A stretch of DNA of 64,000 nt from Anaeramoeba flamelloides (Eukaryota; Metamonada; Anaeramoebidae): positions 682,001 to 746,000 of the forward strand of contig JANTQA010000029.1 of NCBI GenBank assembly GCA_027625915.1, read 5' to 3'. The notes under the pieces are model-generated. The model made no database searches. It worked only from the letters and a program-made list of their open reading frames with translations, and was not told the DNA's origin. The first letter of the stretch is position 1; every line of letters starts with the position of its first letter. Positions 31,520 to 43,213 of the stretch are shown here, piece by piece. The translations under genes were made by a program, and so were the position numbers.

Positions 31520-32614
31520 ATGTACACAAAAATCACTTTAGAAACTATTAACAGACTAACCATGGTTTTGTATGGATTTGAGGTTGTCTCGTTCAAGCGT
31601 CTTGGTGGCAATGCGAATTCAAACTATAAATTGGTCTCAAAAAAAGGGAAAAATTACTTTTTAAAAATCTGTGACGAAAAGACTTTGGAAGATCTTGAAT
31701 TTTGGGTCTCGTATTTGAATTATATGAAAACAAATAACTTTGAAACATCGTTTCCGATCAAACTGTCAATCCAAGGTGAAATTCCGGAAAAGACAAAAGT
31801 GCATGGTGAATACATCATCCAGACAAATTTGGATTCAAAATGGGTGCTTCTTTTGCTGTTTGACTTTTTAGAAGGCAAATCTCCAAACAAAGAAAATGTG
31901 ACAAATAAAACGTTAAAACTGTTGGGCGAAAGGATCGCAAAAATGCATAGCATCGATCTGACAAACTTTTATAAGACGTGCGAATTGGAATTGCCTGTTT
32001 TTGCGATGGGGATACCACAAATGCTACCGTTTTTTGAAAAAATGGAAAAAGAACAAATAACTTTCCCGAAAAATAAGAAACTACAAGATTTTGTCCCCTA
32101 TCTAAGAAATGCAGCCAAACAAATTTCACCACTTGTACACGAGATCGACAAGTCCGTTGTCCCTTTTTCACTTGTGCACGCAGACATCTTTTTAGATAAT
32201 TGTATCTTATCAAACGACCAATCAACAATTTGGATCGTAGACTATGAAGAAATATGCTACCAGCCAATGATGCTAGATCTTGGCATGGCCCTTGTCGGGA
32301 CTTGTATAAGCCCACAAGACAACAAATTAGATATCGAAAAATGTGAGTCTTTACTAAGTGGCTATATAAACGAAAGAACCACCCCGTTGCAAGAAAATGA
32401 AATTAATCGCTTCAACCACTTTTTTATTTACAGCGCATTGTCAATAGCCTTTTGGAGGTTTAGGCAATGGTGCGTGCTATACCCTAACACAAGCGAAACA
32501 AGAACAAACTCTTTTTTAGAAATGACTCAGCTAATTGAAATTTGGGAAAAAGAGCAATCACATATCGTTTTACAAATAATTAAAGATTGTTGCAATCAAA
32601 AATTAAAAAATTAA
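31520..32614 (+). CDS. phosphotransferase-fold small-molecule kinase (homoserine kinase / APH-like)
   Basis: A 364-residue intronless protein of the aminoglycoside phosphotransferase/choline kinase superfamily, closest in feel to type II homoserine kinases. Motifs: nucleotide loop GGNANSNYKLVSKKGKNYFL (28-48), Lys in LKI (49), hinge LLFDFLEGKSP (112-122), catalytic loop HADIFLDN (220-227, Asp222 and Asn227) and metal-binding DYEE (241-244) followed by PMMLDLGMAL. All catalytic residues are present. I start at Met 31520 because MYTKITLETI fits the family N-terminus; an in-frame Met at 31460 adds 20 unrelated hydrophobic residues. Substrate is uncertain. Higher G+C, no intron and bacterial-type relatives make horizontal transfer plausible. 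It sits between two copies of fold-back family E. Confidence 0.82.
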   Translation: MYTKITLETINRLTMVLYGFEVVSFKRLGGNANSNYKLVSKKGKNYFLKICDEKTLEDLEFWVSYLNYMKTNNFETSFPIKLSIQGEIPEKTKVHGEYIIQTNLDSKWVLLLLFDFLEGKSPNKENVTNKTLKLLGERIAKMHSIDLTNFYKTCELELPVFAMGIPQMLPFFEKMEKEQITFPKNKKLQDFVPYLRNAAKQISPLVHEIDKSVVPFSLVHADIFLDNCILSNDQSTIWIVDYEEICYQPMMLDLGMALVGTCISPQDNKLDIEKCESLLSGYINERTTPLQENEINRFNHFFIYSALSIAFWRFRQWCVLYPNTSETRTNSFLEMTQLIEIWEKEQSHIVLQIIKDCCNQKLKN

Positions 32615-32884
32615 AATTACTTCATGAGATATTCATTTAAGGATACAAGTAAAATTTTCATCATTTTTGAGTGCCTTAGTGGATTTCAAATTATGATCCA
32701 AATTCATTTCTGTTTTTATAAGTTCATTATATTTTTTATTGAAAAGAAAAGTTTGCCGTGTATTATCGAATAGCATATTTACTAATTCATTAAAATGATC
32801 GAAATTAAAAAAAAAATTAAACAATTTGATCAAAAGAAACAATTAAATTAAGAAATATTTTTTTATTTATCATCTAACTATTGG
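32615..32884. other. 3' flank of the kinase gene
   Basis: AT-rich and short; no gene recognised. Confidence 0.35.
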
Positions 32885-33315
32885 GGGAAAAAAGTTTAAC
32901 AAGGAAAAATAATGAAAACACGAGTTTTCCAATTCGAAATATTAATAGAACCTGAAAAAGAAAAGTTCGATCAATTAATATAAGAAAAAAAAAATTGATT
33001 AATTACAAAATGGAGGATTCAGCATAATAACAGTTTTCATAATAGTATTTTTTTTAAGTGAGGAATTTTCTTTGATGGATCTTTTTCTTAAAAATTTGTT
33101 GAAAAAAGTAAACTTATTTTTAAGATCTCCAAAAAAAAAATAATCGTATTCTGAGAGAAAAGCTATGTTTATTTGTTGTTTCGATTGATAATAATATAAT
33201 GAATGGTTCTTTGAAGTTATATTTATATCTTCGTTTAATTGATTTTACTTTTCGTTTGAAGTTCTATTAATGTTTCCTAATTAAAAATCATGTTGAAATT
33301 TTTTTTACTGTTTCA
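32885..33315. mobile_element. long-TIR fold-back family E, copy 2
   Basis: Left arm contains TATTAATAGAACCTGAAAAAG and right arm GTTCTATTAATGTTTCCTAA, an inverted pair, with outer AAAATCATGTTGAAAT and GTTTCAC ends. The middle differs from copies 1 and 3. With copy 1 it brackets the kinase gene. Confidence 0.6.
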
Positions 33316-33601
33316 CTTTTTTTCCCAAATTGTAATTTGTAATCCAAAATAAATTGGCGTTTTCTTCGATATAATTGACTTTTATTTTCAATTAAATTGT
33401 TCATTTAAATAATTTTTCAAAATGTTCTAATTTTAATTCCCCTTCTTATTCATAATATCTTTTTCATATTAAAATTTAATTTTATTTATTATTTAACCAA
33501 TATAATCTTGTTTGTTTCAAGGAAATCGATATTTTTAAACTTTTTTATCCCATAATTCGATTCTTTGAAGAACTGTTTTTTTTTATCGTAAATGATTCTT
33601 A

Positions 33602-34085
33602 CTGTTGTTAAAATAATGCACACAAACAAGTTTAAACCGTCTTTCAAAATAAAAAGCGTGTTTTTTTGTTTTATAGAAGACATTTACATTATAAAGTCAA
33701 AGAAAAGGACAATAAAGCATGGGTAAATATGGTACTGATTTCAAAAAGTTCTATTATTTAAAAAGAAATTATAAAAATCAAGGATCAAATTCGATAATAT
33801 ATTTCAAAAAATACAGTCAATTTTTGAGAAAATTTTTTAAACAATCAAAAAAATAAAAAATTATCAAAAAAATTGAGAAAATTACAAAAATTTTCAAGTA
33901 TTTGCATGAATAATTTAAATTTTACTGAAAATATCCAGACATTTACTTTCAAAATTGATTTGAAATTATTATACCCATGGGATAGTGAATTAGAAGTTAT
34001 ATTTGAACAAGAAGAAAAAAAAAAAGGAAGATATTTTATGGTGAAATACAGATTATTGGCTTTGGGCTCAAATTATATAAATCGC
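33602..34085 (+). mobile_element. MITE family D, copy 2
   Basis: Begins after TA with CTGTTGTTAAAATAATGC. The core TATTTGCATGAATAATTTAA and CCAGACATTTACTTTCAAAA is nearly identical to the cores at 27480-27959 and 58308-58776. The right end is diverged. The 121-codon frame across it joins element and flank and is not a gene. Confidence 0.7.
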
Positions 34086-35299
34086 CGTTATTACTATTTT
34101 TTTAATTTCAAAATTTATATTTTGGAATTTTACTTTAATTTTTTTTTTATTGATATTTGCTTTTCCAGAGAGCTGAATCTTATTGGTTCAAGTTGTTTTT
34201 GGCTTCAATTATTTAAATTGCTTTCCTTCAAGGTTTAAAACAATATTCTTTGCTTTTTGTTATTTTGATAGCAATATTTTAAAAAAGAATTTTCTTTGAG
34301 TTAATTTTTTAATATTTTTTCTTTTCTATTTGGCCAATATATCAAATTTATCATAAAATAATAAAAATTTAAAGAAAAAAGCACAATTATTATTTTTTTT
34401 ATTCTTTTATCAAATTGGCTTAGCAAACCAAAATTTAAAAAATATAATAAAGAAAGAAAAGATAATTGAAGGATTTCGTTCAGCAAGTAAAATAGAATTC
34501 AAATTATTTTCATTTCTTTTTGAAAAGGAAAACACTGAAATCACAGAAAACTGAATCTCAAATTTTAACTTTAAATAAAAAAAAACAGAAAAAATTTTAT
34601 GAACAGAATTGTCTTTTAATCCAGTTTTATAAAACAAATCAAATATTGTTAATTATCTTGTTATTATTGTTTATAGGATATTTTATTATTGAAGGGATTA
34701 GTGTTTCCCCAGATTTCTTGATAATGAAAATATGTTATAATAGAGTGTAAATGATATTAATGAGCTATGGCTCAAATAGCTCTAAAAAATATATTATCAA
34801 TCATATTGCAATTATAAATTATTATATTTTTAACTAATGATCACTACTTATTTAAATTTTCATTTTGGAAATTTTTTTTTTAATTTCTTTTCCAAATCTA
34901 AAAAAGAGAAACCCAAATAATATTATCCTGGTCTTTATATCTTCTTAGAACTTCCTCTAAAAGTGCCTATTTTTTAAATTTTTTAATTTCAAAGATTAAC
35001 TCAATAATCGTCAATATAAAACCCCCAAGAATGATTCTTTTTTTGTTTCCTTCTTATAAATCTAATTTTAATATCAAGATGTTACCAAAGATTTCTGAAA
35101 TAATTTTACCAAAATAATCTATTGGTTAATTATTCAATATTTTCAAAAAAAAATTGAATTTTTAAGCTATTAATCTATATTTCGTCACAAATTTAAGAAA
35201 GACATTTTTCAACTTTGTAGTCTGAATGTTGATAATTCAACCTTTAAGTTTGTGGTGAAATGCAGATTTTTTTCTGAAATTCATTGGGTTTTTTTACTA
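34086..35299. other. intergenic AT-rich DNA
   Basis: No gene recognised. Short frames at 34410-34637 (-) and 34520-34750 (+) overlap on opposite strands and have no coding character. Confidence 0.35.
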
Positions 35300-35325
35300 T
35301 AACAAGAATCATTTATAATTGATTA

Positions 35326-35409
35326 GGATCAACAAATATTACTACAAGACTAATCGATTTTTTAGAAACGTTTGAACCGGGTAATACTAATGTGATTTAC
35401 GCCCAATAA
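35326..35409 (+). other. coding-like fragment of unknown origin
   Basis: After GATTAG, which could be an acceptor, the frame reads GSTNITTRLIDFLETFEPG and NTNVIYAQ, then TAA. Its composition differs from surrounding noise. It could be a terminal exon or a LINE endonuclease scrap, since a palindrome array of the LINE-associated kind starts 220 bp downstream. Confidence 0.25.
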
Positions 35410-35629
35410 CAACATACTTTGATCTTAGGCTTCTACTTCATAGACATTAATCCCTTAAACTCTCATATTTTTATAATTTCTAAATTAAAATTAAAATTTA
35501 ATTTGAAAAATCATCTTTAAAATTAAAAAAAAAATACAAAATGAATTATCGTGTGTATAACAATTTTTATTTTTTTAATCAAAACATTAATTAAAATATA
35601 GTAATTTTTTTTTTTTTGTAATTTAAAGG

Positions 35630-36190
35630 AGGTGTTTTTAATTCCTATTTTTGCCGTTAGGTTTTTTTTTATTTGAGAAATTAAAAAAACCTCCATTAAG
35701 TTTTTTTAATTTGAAAGAATTGATTAAAATCAAAGATTTTGACTAAATTCTTTTAAATTCTGGAAAACAACCGTTAGCTTTTCTTAAGTTTTCTGTTTAT
35801 TTTGAAAATAAATAAATTTTATAGATAAAACAGAAAACCTCATGAACGCCGCCGTTATGTTTTTTTGAGTTTTCTATTTATTTGTGAAGTGTTCTAGGTT
35901 TTTTTGAGGTTTTCTATTTTATTTTGAAAATCTATCGATTATCGTTAGGTTTTTATGAGTTTTCTATTTATTTGGAAAATCAGAACACTTCACGAATAAA
36001 ATAGAAAACCTCAAAAAAACCTAGAACACTTCACAAATAAATAGAAAACTCAAAAAAACCTAATGAAAATCAATACATTTAACAAATAAAACAGTATACC
36101 TCAAGAAAACTGCCTTTAGGTTTTTTTTAATTTAAGAAATTAAAAAAAAAACCTAGACACTTGACGACACTTGACAACACTTGACGGCAC
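35630..36190. repeat. modular palindrome array 2
   Basis: Contains the GAATT...TTCTTTTAAATTCTGGAAAA hairpin, GTTAGGTTTTTATGAGTTTTC units facing their complements, TGTGAAGTGTTCTAGG and CCTAGAACACTTCACAAATA inverse pairs, and near the right end a 10-bp tandem, ACACTTGACG/ACACTTGACA, three to four times (36156-36192). It lies just past the 3' end of the acyl-CoA synthetase gene. Confidence 0.75.
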
Positions 36191-36332
36191 TTTCCTAATT
36201 CCTAAGCTTATATTTAGAAATTGTTTTTAAAGATTCAAATACAAAAAAATCTTTAATTTATAATAAGGGTGTAAAAAAGATATAATAAATGTCTATGTTA
36301 TTGTGGCAATTAAATTCATTAAATCAACAAAA

Positions 36333-39300
36333 TTATTTATTTTTTCTGAATTCTGTGTCCGTTTGTTCATAAAGCTGAATTATTTTTTTTTCAAATGTCT
36401 TTCTAATTATTGGTCTTTTTAATTTCAGAGTAGCTGTAGACATTCCATTTTCGATGGTAAACCCATCTTTTATCAATAAAACGGATTTGGGGATTTCGAA
36501 GCCATGTTTATTATTTGCCCTTCCAATTCTATTTATTTCACTGAGTATTAATTGTTTCACCATTTTATTTGAAATCATTTCGTTTTCTGTTAAATGGTTC
36601 AGAGATAATTTATCTTTAACATTGCTAAAAAGTGGCTTAACGATTGCAACTAAATAGTTTTTTGCAGAATCTCCTTCAACAAAAATTTGTTCGATTAATT
36701 TTGATTGTTGATAAAGGTCGCCTAATAATTCGACAGCAACATATTCACCTTGAGAAAGTTTGATGATATTTTTTTTTCTGTCAATGATTTGAAAGTTTCC
36801 ATCTTTTCTGACTTTGCAAATATCACCTGTTTTAAACCATCCATCCTCAGTAAACACTTCCTTATTTTTTTCTTCATCTTTATAATATCCCTTAAATATT
36901 GAATTTCCTCGAAGTAAAATTTCTCCTTTAGGCTCTTCATCCTCGATTGAGTATCCAAGTTCTGGTACACTTTGTAGTTTTACTTCGCAGGAAGCAAATG
37001 GTGACCCAGTGTGTCCAATTGTTGTATCATCATAATCAAAATAATGATGTAAAAGTGCTGGTCCACATGATTCTGTCAACTATTTATTTGTAAAAGTTTA
37101 TTGGGTTGTTTTTTTTTGATTTTTTTTTGGTTTTTTCAATAATTCCAATTTTAGAGGATCATTTTCAAATAATGGTAAACAAAAAAGTAAAATGATTCAA
37201 AATTTTATTTTATACTTTAAACAATCATTTTTTCTTAAAAATATATTCTTTTAAGAACTCAGAAATCCAAAAAAAAAAAAAAAAAAAAAATTATATATTG
37301 TAAAATTGTTTTTTTGTTAAAACATTGAAATTTTCAAAATTATTTTCTTGAAGTTATTTAGTTTTTAGTAATTTATGTTATTTTCTAATTTTATCATTTT
37401 ATAAATTTACCTTAATAAATTGAATTTTAGAATTGTTAAAATTAAAAAGTGAAAAATCAATTTGAAAGGCACTGGATTTAATTACCAGAAATAACAATTT
37501 TTTGATCATTTGGGAATTATTCTAAGAGTTACAAAATCTGCAAAGGGTGTTATTTTTAATTAAGGTTGTGAATTGATGTTAGGTATTATAAAACCACTTA
37601 TCCTATGAAAGCATCAATTAATTTTGATCAAAATACTGTGTAAATATTATGTTCCTTTTCCTATTTTTCTAAACAAATTATTTTTTAAGTTCAGAAGTAA
37701 ACGATAGAAACCACGTGAACCACGTGAACCGTATGAAACGAATTTTTTTAGGTGTAAATGTAATTTATATAATTATTTTTTTTTTTTTTACTTCATATCC
37801 TAATCTTAATACAAACTTCTTAACTATGGAATGAATTGAATAAATGTTTTTTTTTTTTTTGTTTTTTTTAACAAGAAGTTGAAAAAAATCGTTTTCTTAA
37901 AAAAATATTTTTTAAATTTAGAGATTAAAGTTTTTTTAAAAAAAAATATGATTATTTTTTCCATTTGGGAAATTCACTCGATCGATAATGAAAAGAAGAA
38001 AAAAAAACTTGTTTAATGATACTCGGTCTTCTTTTAAGATATAAAAATTAATTTAATTCTTTGCAAATCTTTATGAAAGAAAATATTCATCAAAATAATA
38101 AAAATGAATTGGAACAAAAAATGATTTTTAAAAAGAAAGACAAAATTTTTTTTGATAAACTTTTACACTCATTTTAAAAAAGTGACTTTTTTGAAATATT
38201 TTTAAACAATAAAATTGATATTCTAATTTTAGCTATTTTATAAACGTGGGTAATAAAATTTTTAAAATGTGATACCCAAACCACTTGTAGGGGTAAATCA
38301 AACAGTTTAGGCCATACTTTTTTAAAACTTTTTTCCCTCACTTTTTTAAAATAGGTGTCTCAGTATTTTAAAAAATTTGAATAAAGTAGATAAAACCACA
38401 CAACTGAAATTATTTTGAGATCTGTATTGAAAATTTAAATTGTAATTTTTGATTCGAAAACCCAAAAAATGTTTCTCCAGATGTATTGATGAACAAATAC
38501 ACAAAAATTATTACATCATTTTGGTTGCTGAGAAAGAGGAAATTATTTCTGGTAATAAGAAAGGGGCTTTTTGGGCAATTGTTTTTCCATTTAACAACAA
38601 ACAAATAAATAGTAGGAACGAAAAGGTGAAAAGAAAAAAGAAAAAGTGAAGGTGAAAGAACAAAATAAAAAAGCAAATCAAAAAGAAAAAAAGTAAAAAA
38701 GAAAAGAAAAAAAAAAGATTTACGCCATAGCCTTGATGGGTTTTTTTGCAAAAAACGACTGAAAAAAATTCTTGATAAAGATATGGTAAAGGGGCTCCGC
38801 CACTAACAACGATGTTTAATTTATCACTAATTCTGCTTTTGATCTTGTTAAAAATGAGGAAATCCAAAAAAGGATGATCTTTGCCTTTCAAAATTGCTCT
38901 TTTTTTGAAATAGTAGGCCACGTTAAATGCCCAACGCATAATAAATGGCCCATCATTTAATTTTTTTTTAAGGCCGTCATGTACTCTAATTAAAACTCTT
39001 GGGACTGCAGGCAAAACAGTGGGGCGTATCATGGGCAATTCTACAAGTATATTTCTAATATTTGTTAAAAATGCGGCCCGACCACCACATCCAACGAGGC
39101 AGTTTAAAACTACTCTTTCGTAGATATGTGGCAATGGAAGATAGGAAATGTACACATCTTTTTCGCTATAGTCGTAGCCAAAGCGATCAACTGCAGACAT
39201 GCAAGAGATCATCATTTTGTGTGGAACCATGACGCCCTTGGGGAAGGATGTGGAGCCAGAGGTATAGACGATCCCACAGAGGTCCGAGGGGCTTGGTGGG

Positions 39301-40043
39301 CGATGCTCTACAGGGGAGTTCTTCCCTTCTTCCATTACACTTTGGAAGGTATAAATGTGAATGCCCTCGGTGTTTTCCACCAGTTGCGACAATTCCTTCA
39401 TTTCCTTCTGCCTTTCAGATTCGCTCTTTGTTTGATCCTCAATGACAATAAAATCTTTTAAATCAGGGCACCTCTCAAGGTTTGGAAACAGTTTTTTACA
39501 ATTGTCGACTGTGGAAACCAAGACTTCAAGGTTTGCGTGATTAATGATGTAGATCAACGAATCTATGCCAAAGGTGTGGTACAGGGGTACGGGTGTGATT
39601 GTATAAGCATAGCACGCGTGCTCCGTTACTACCCATTCGTAACAGTTCTGTGCCCAGATCCCAAGATTTTTGTGTGTGCTCACACCCAAATTAACAAGCC
39701 CACCGCCAAGGTGTGTAAGATCAGTGCAGAACTCGCTTGTCGTCTTGTAATGGTACTTGTCCGTGTACTCTGTTGTAAACTCGCGAGATCCAAAGAGTGG
39801 GCTATCAGGCGCCTCCTTTAATCTCACTTGAGTAAGGTCATAAAGCGTTGTGATCCTTTCGTCCCATTGCTCCCGAAGCTTGTCCTTAATTTCAAGCGAT
39901 CGATAGATCTTTTCGCCATTAACATCCACAACTTGCGTTCGGAATTTCGGTGCCTTTGGTGGTGCTTTTGAAGCGGGAACTAATAACAAAAGCAATAGTA
40001 CAATTAAACAAACAATAAAAACAAGAAAGATTAAACTCAACAT
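36333..40043 (-). CDS. long-chain acyl-CoA synthetase, two exons
   Basis: ATP-dependent ligase making acyl-CoA from free fatty acid and CoA. Exons 40043-38724 and 37079-36333 join in phase 0 exactly within GYG|LTES (donor GTAAAT, acceptor AAATAG), giving 688 residues, normal for eukaryotic ACSL. Motifs: N-terminal membrane anchor (about 3-23, very Leu-rich), P-loop YTSGSTSFPKG (260-270), VSGGAPL (413-419), GYGLTES (438-444), GWFKTGD (520-526), and the fatty-acyl signature DRKKNIIKLSQGEYVAVE (540-557). A Lys in the C-terminal STATLKLKRP segment fits the catalytic Lys. The anchor suggests residence at ER, peroxisome or lipid-droplet membrane. The first exon is much richer in G+C than the flanks. 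Long antisense frames over it are shadows. Confidence 0.95.
37080..38723 (-). other. 1.64 kb intron of the acyl-CoA synthetase gene
   Basis: AT-rich, without recognised mobile elements. It contains an A run of about 22 at 37270-37291 and two adjacent CACGTG hexamers near 37712-37726. Simple loss of the intron restores the universally conserved GYGLTE motif. Confidence 0.85.
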
Positions 40044-41634
40044 ATTGTTTCAAAGGAAAAATGTAATAAAAGAAAAAAATGAAAACAGGCTCGATGAAAA
40101 AGATTTCTTTTTGTTTTTTGATTTTTTTCTACAGACAAGCGTGGAAAGTCTCGAAATTTTTTACACTTCTCGTAGGTAACACAATTTGAAGAATTGTTTG
40201 TTACAGATTATTCAAAGTTAATTTTGAATAATAAAAGTTTTTCAATGTTCTAATTTGGTCAACTTCTTTCAAACTTATTAGGGGACGCGTGTCTATAATC
40301 CTTTTTCATTTTTCAGGAGTTTGCTATTGGATTTTTTGGGGATTTATTAAAATCATTTAAACTGTAAAATTAATCAGATGTCCTGAAAGTGTTAGAAAAC
40401 AAAACGGCAATGCATAAAAGATGAGAGTTAATTTATATTTGTTTACTTTTTTAAATCAAGCTTGCTTTTATTTAATTTCGAGATGTGAAAAGGACTTGTC
40501 TCACAAAATTTTTTTCTAAATGATCTTTAAAAAATCTAAATCTCTCAGATAAGAGTTTGGTTTTGTTGTGTGAAAATTGGATTCGTTTCATCACTAAAAC
40601 AAAATCAAAATTTTTATCGTTTGCTTTGAAAACAGTATTAAATCTCTTTTTAATAAATAACTGCATGAAGCAATTTTGGAAATTCTTTCTTTATGGTTTA
40701 ATAGTATTTGGTAATGGTCAGTGAGCTTACTAAAATGGTGACATCAACAAAATTATGAAACCTAAAAAATTCGATGAATGTATAAATTTTGTAGTTGCTC
40801 TTTTAGTTAATTTAGAAAGCTGATAAAAGAGAAGGTTCTCAATGTTTTTTAATAATTTTTTTTTTTGAATATTCTTTTGGAATTTGTTTTGTTTTGTGAG
40901 CAGATTTGATGAAAATTTTTAATTCAACTCTTTTTCAAAATCATCGAACAAGCTTTGATAGTACTAATCAAAAATTGATGATTATTTTTTGTCCTTTTGA
41001 ATGAATTAACAAGAAATTAATTTATTTTTTGAACTGTAAAAAAATAAAAGAGTTTATTCCTAAATAGATTGCAAATTCACTTTTGTTATTTTTAATAAAG
41101 TTCCATTATTGGTCTCTTTTATACCTCATAATTTTGTATTTGGTTTTTTAAATAAAAAAAATTTCAGGCAAAAAGGTCCCAAATAAAGACTAAACAATAT
41201 CAGATTGTTCCAAAAGGTATATAGATATTTTTATAAAAATTAGATCAAAGTGATTTGATTATGGCAAGGTGGATTGATACAAAAAAATCTTTTCCCATAT
41301 TGATCTAAAAAGGAAAGTTGGAGAAGATTTCTTGATAAAATTCAAAATTCGAAAATTCTTGGCTTTAAAAATGAAAAAGCAAAGGTTTAGGAGTACCGTT
41401 TTCAGATAAAAAAATAGATCCATTTGAAAATAGTATGTTTACTTATAAATTCTTTTAAATGGTGAAAAATTTTTTATATATTGTACTTTTTCTTTTTTTT
41501 TATCTAATTTTTTACTTTTTGCTTTTTTAATTCAAAGATAATTAGTGGTTGTTTTCTTGATGAATAATTGCCAAATATTGGATTTTGTATTTAAATTTCC
41601 CTGTATAAATTTATGTGATAGTACATTTGTAATA
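40044..41634. other. upstream region of the acyl-CoA synthetase gene
   Basis: Presumed promoter followed by AT-rich DNA; no second gene recognised. Confidence 0.4.
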
Positions 41635-41797
41635 CTGGTATTTGAATTAGAAATGGGAAAGAATTTTCACTACATTTTCTAGACTCCTTTTTTTTAAATA
41701 GAGTTCTCAAACAAGTAGGTCGTAATTTGTAGATTTGCTTGAAAAAGGAAATTGAAAATTGAGTGAAAATCTTTCCCATTTCATTTTCAAATAGCAG
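41635..41797. mobile_element. MITE family F, copy 2 (best preserved)
   Basis: 163 bp, TA-flanked (41633-41634 and 41798-41799), inverted ends CTGGTATTTGAATTAGAAAT and the complement of CTGCTATTTGAAAATGAAAT, arms about 40 bp with GGGAAAG and TTTTCAC. No coding capacity. Confidence 0.85.
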
Positions 41798-41807
41798 TAT
41801 ACTTATT

Positions 41808-42524
41808 TTCCAATTAAAAAATGAAAATGTTTGGTTCAGATGCCAAAATATATTTCTCGTTCATGAGTTGAAGAAAATCCAAATTCTTTACAATAATTTT
41901 TTAGAAATGTTATTTTTAGATATTCAATGAAACTTAATTCATCAACTCTAAGACAAAATTTTTACTCTGCTAAGTTGGTTGCAACAGAAATAATTAATAT
42001 ACAGTGGTGTAAATAACCCGTGTTGACAACCTTTAACCTTTACAAAAATTTAACTCTTGTTTTTTTTTCAGACTTGGGTATTTGAGGATAGGAAGATACC
42101 CATAGATTCTAGGTTCGGATTTAAATTGACTTTAGATGTTAGATCTTTGATTAATTGAAATTGCTCAATAATATTAAATGCTTTTTTTTCAAAAATTTCG
42201 ACATATTTACAAAATTTCCTTAGACAAGGATTTTTATCTAAAAATTCAAAAAATGATCTTTAATCTAATTTTTTTGTCAAAAAACTTTTTAATTTTCCAC
42301 TATCTTTATAATTCTTTTTTAAAATTTATTCAAAGAACACTATTTCTTGTTTATATACTGCTTTCATCTTATTAATTTATTTCTTTTATTTCTACCGTCA
42401 GCCAATATTGTTTGTACTTGAGTTAAATTTTAGTAATGGGTCAAAATAAAAAACAAGGTTATTTACATTACTATAATTTTGGAAATTGAAACCAAAATTT
42501 TCATTTTTTAATTGGATAATAACA
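41808..42524. mobile_element. outer inverted-repeat element enclosing a MITE
   Basis: CCAATTAAAAAATGAAAAT occurs near 41813 and, inverted, near 42500-42520, with similarity on either side. Between them lies the TA-flanked element 42002-42473, so an older TIR element was probably invaded. Confidence 0.5.
42002..42473 (+). mobile_element. MITE family K, copy 1
   Basis: 472 bp with ends CAGTGGTGTAAATAACC and the complement of a near-identical motif, and TA on both sides (42000-42001 and 42474-42475). Non-coding interior with TTGGGTATTTGAGGATAGGAA. A second copy in the same orientation is at 43214-43706. Confidence 0.85.
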
Positions 42525-43213
42525 CTAATTTACACTTTTTTCAATATTAACAATAAATATAGATTTTTTTTCTAATCAACAACAAGGAAAATTAATTTCA
42601 AAATAAAAGAAATCACATAAAAGAAAAAGAAATTCCTAAAACCCAAAAATCTTTTTATATCTTCACCTTAAAACTGTTTAAAGCATAAATTTTCCCCATT
42701 TTCGAAATTGAAGATCCAAATTAATATTTATTTATTCGTTTTTTTTTATTTAGAAAAAGTAGTAATTTACGAAAATTATATCATATCATCAAAAAAAATC
42801 GAGAAGGAAAATAAAGATATAAATTAATATCAATTTTTTGGAAATTTTTGTTTCGATTTCAATAACCTAAAAAGGAATTAGATAACTTTTTTTATTTTTT
42901 TTTTTAGAATTTAACGGTTTATAACCTTCTAAATTTATAGAGTTTTTTTGATATCTCAACTTTTTAAAAATCTCTATTGGTAACAAAATTGGTAAAGAAA
43001 ATAATTTTATTATAACATTCAAACTGTAGTATAATAAACTTTCATATCCTTTTTAAATTCATTTTCAAGAATATAAATTTAAAATAAAAAATCATTTCCA
43101 AATTTCTTTGAAAATTGCACAGTATTGCTAAAACCACTTTACCAATTTGTTGCCAATATAAAAAACCAAAAATTTTTTATCAATTCTTTTTTTCTATTAT
43201 GATAAACTTTGTA
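42525..43213. other. AT-rich spacer between the two family K copies
   Basis: No gene recognised. Confidence 0.35.

Noticed and set aside
31815-32315. 166-codon minus-strand frame opposite the kinase
   Set aside because: Shadow; the kinase motifs and active-site residues are on the plus strand.
39126-39821. Long antisense frames over the acyl-CoA synthetase
   Set aside because: Shadow frames of a well-conserved gene; the sense strand carries all family motifs.
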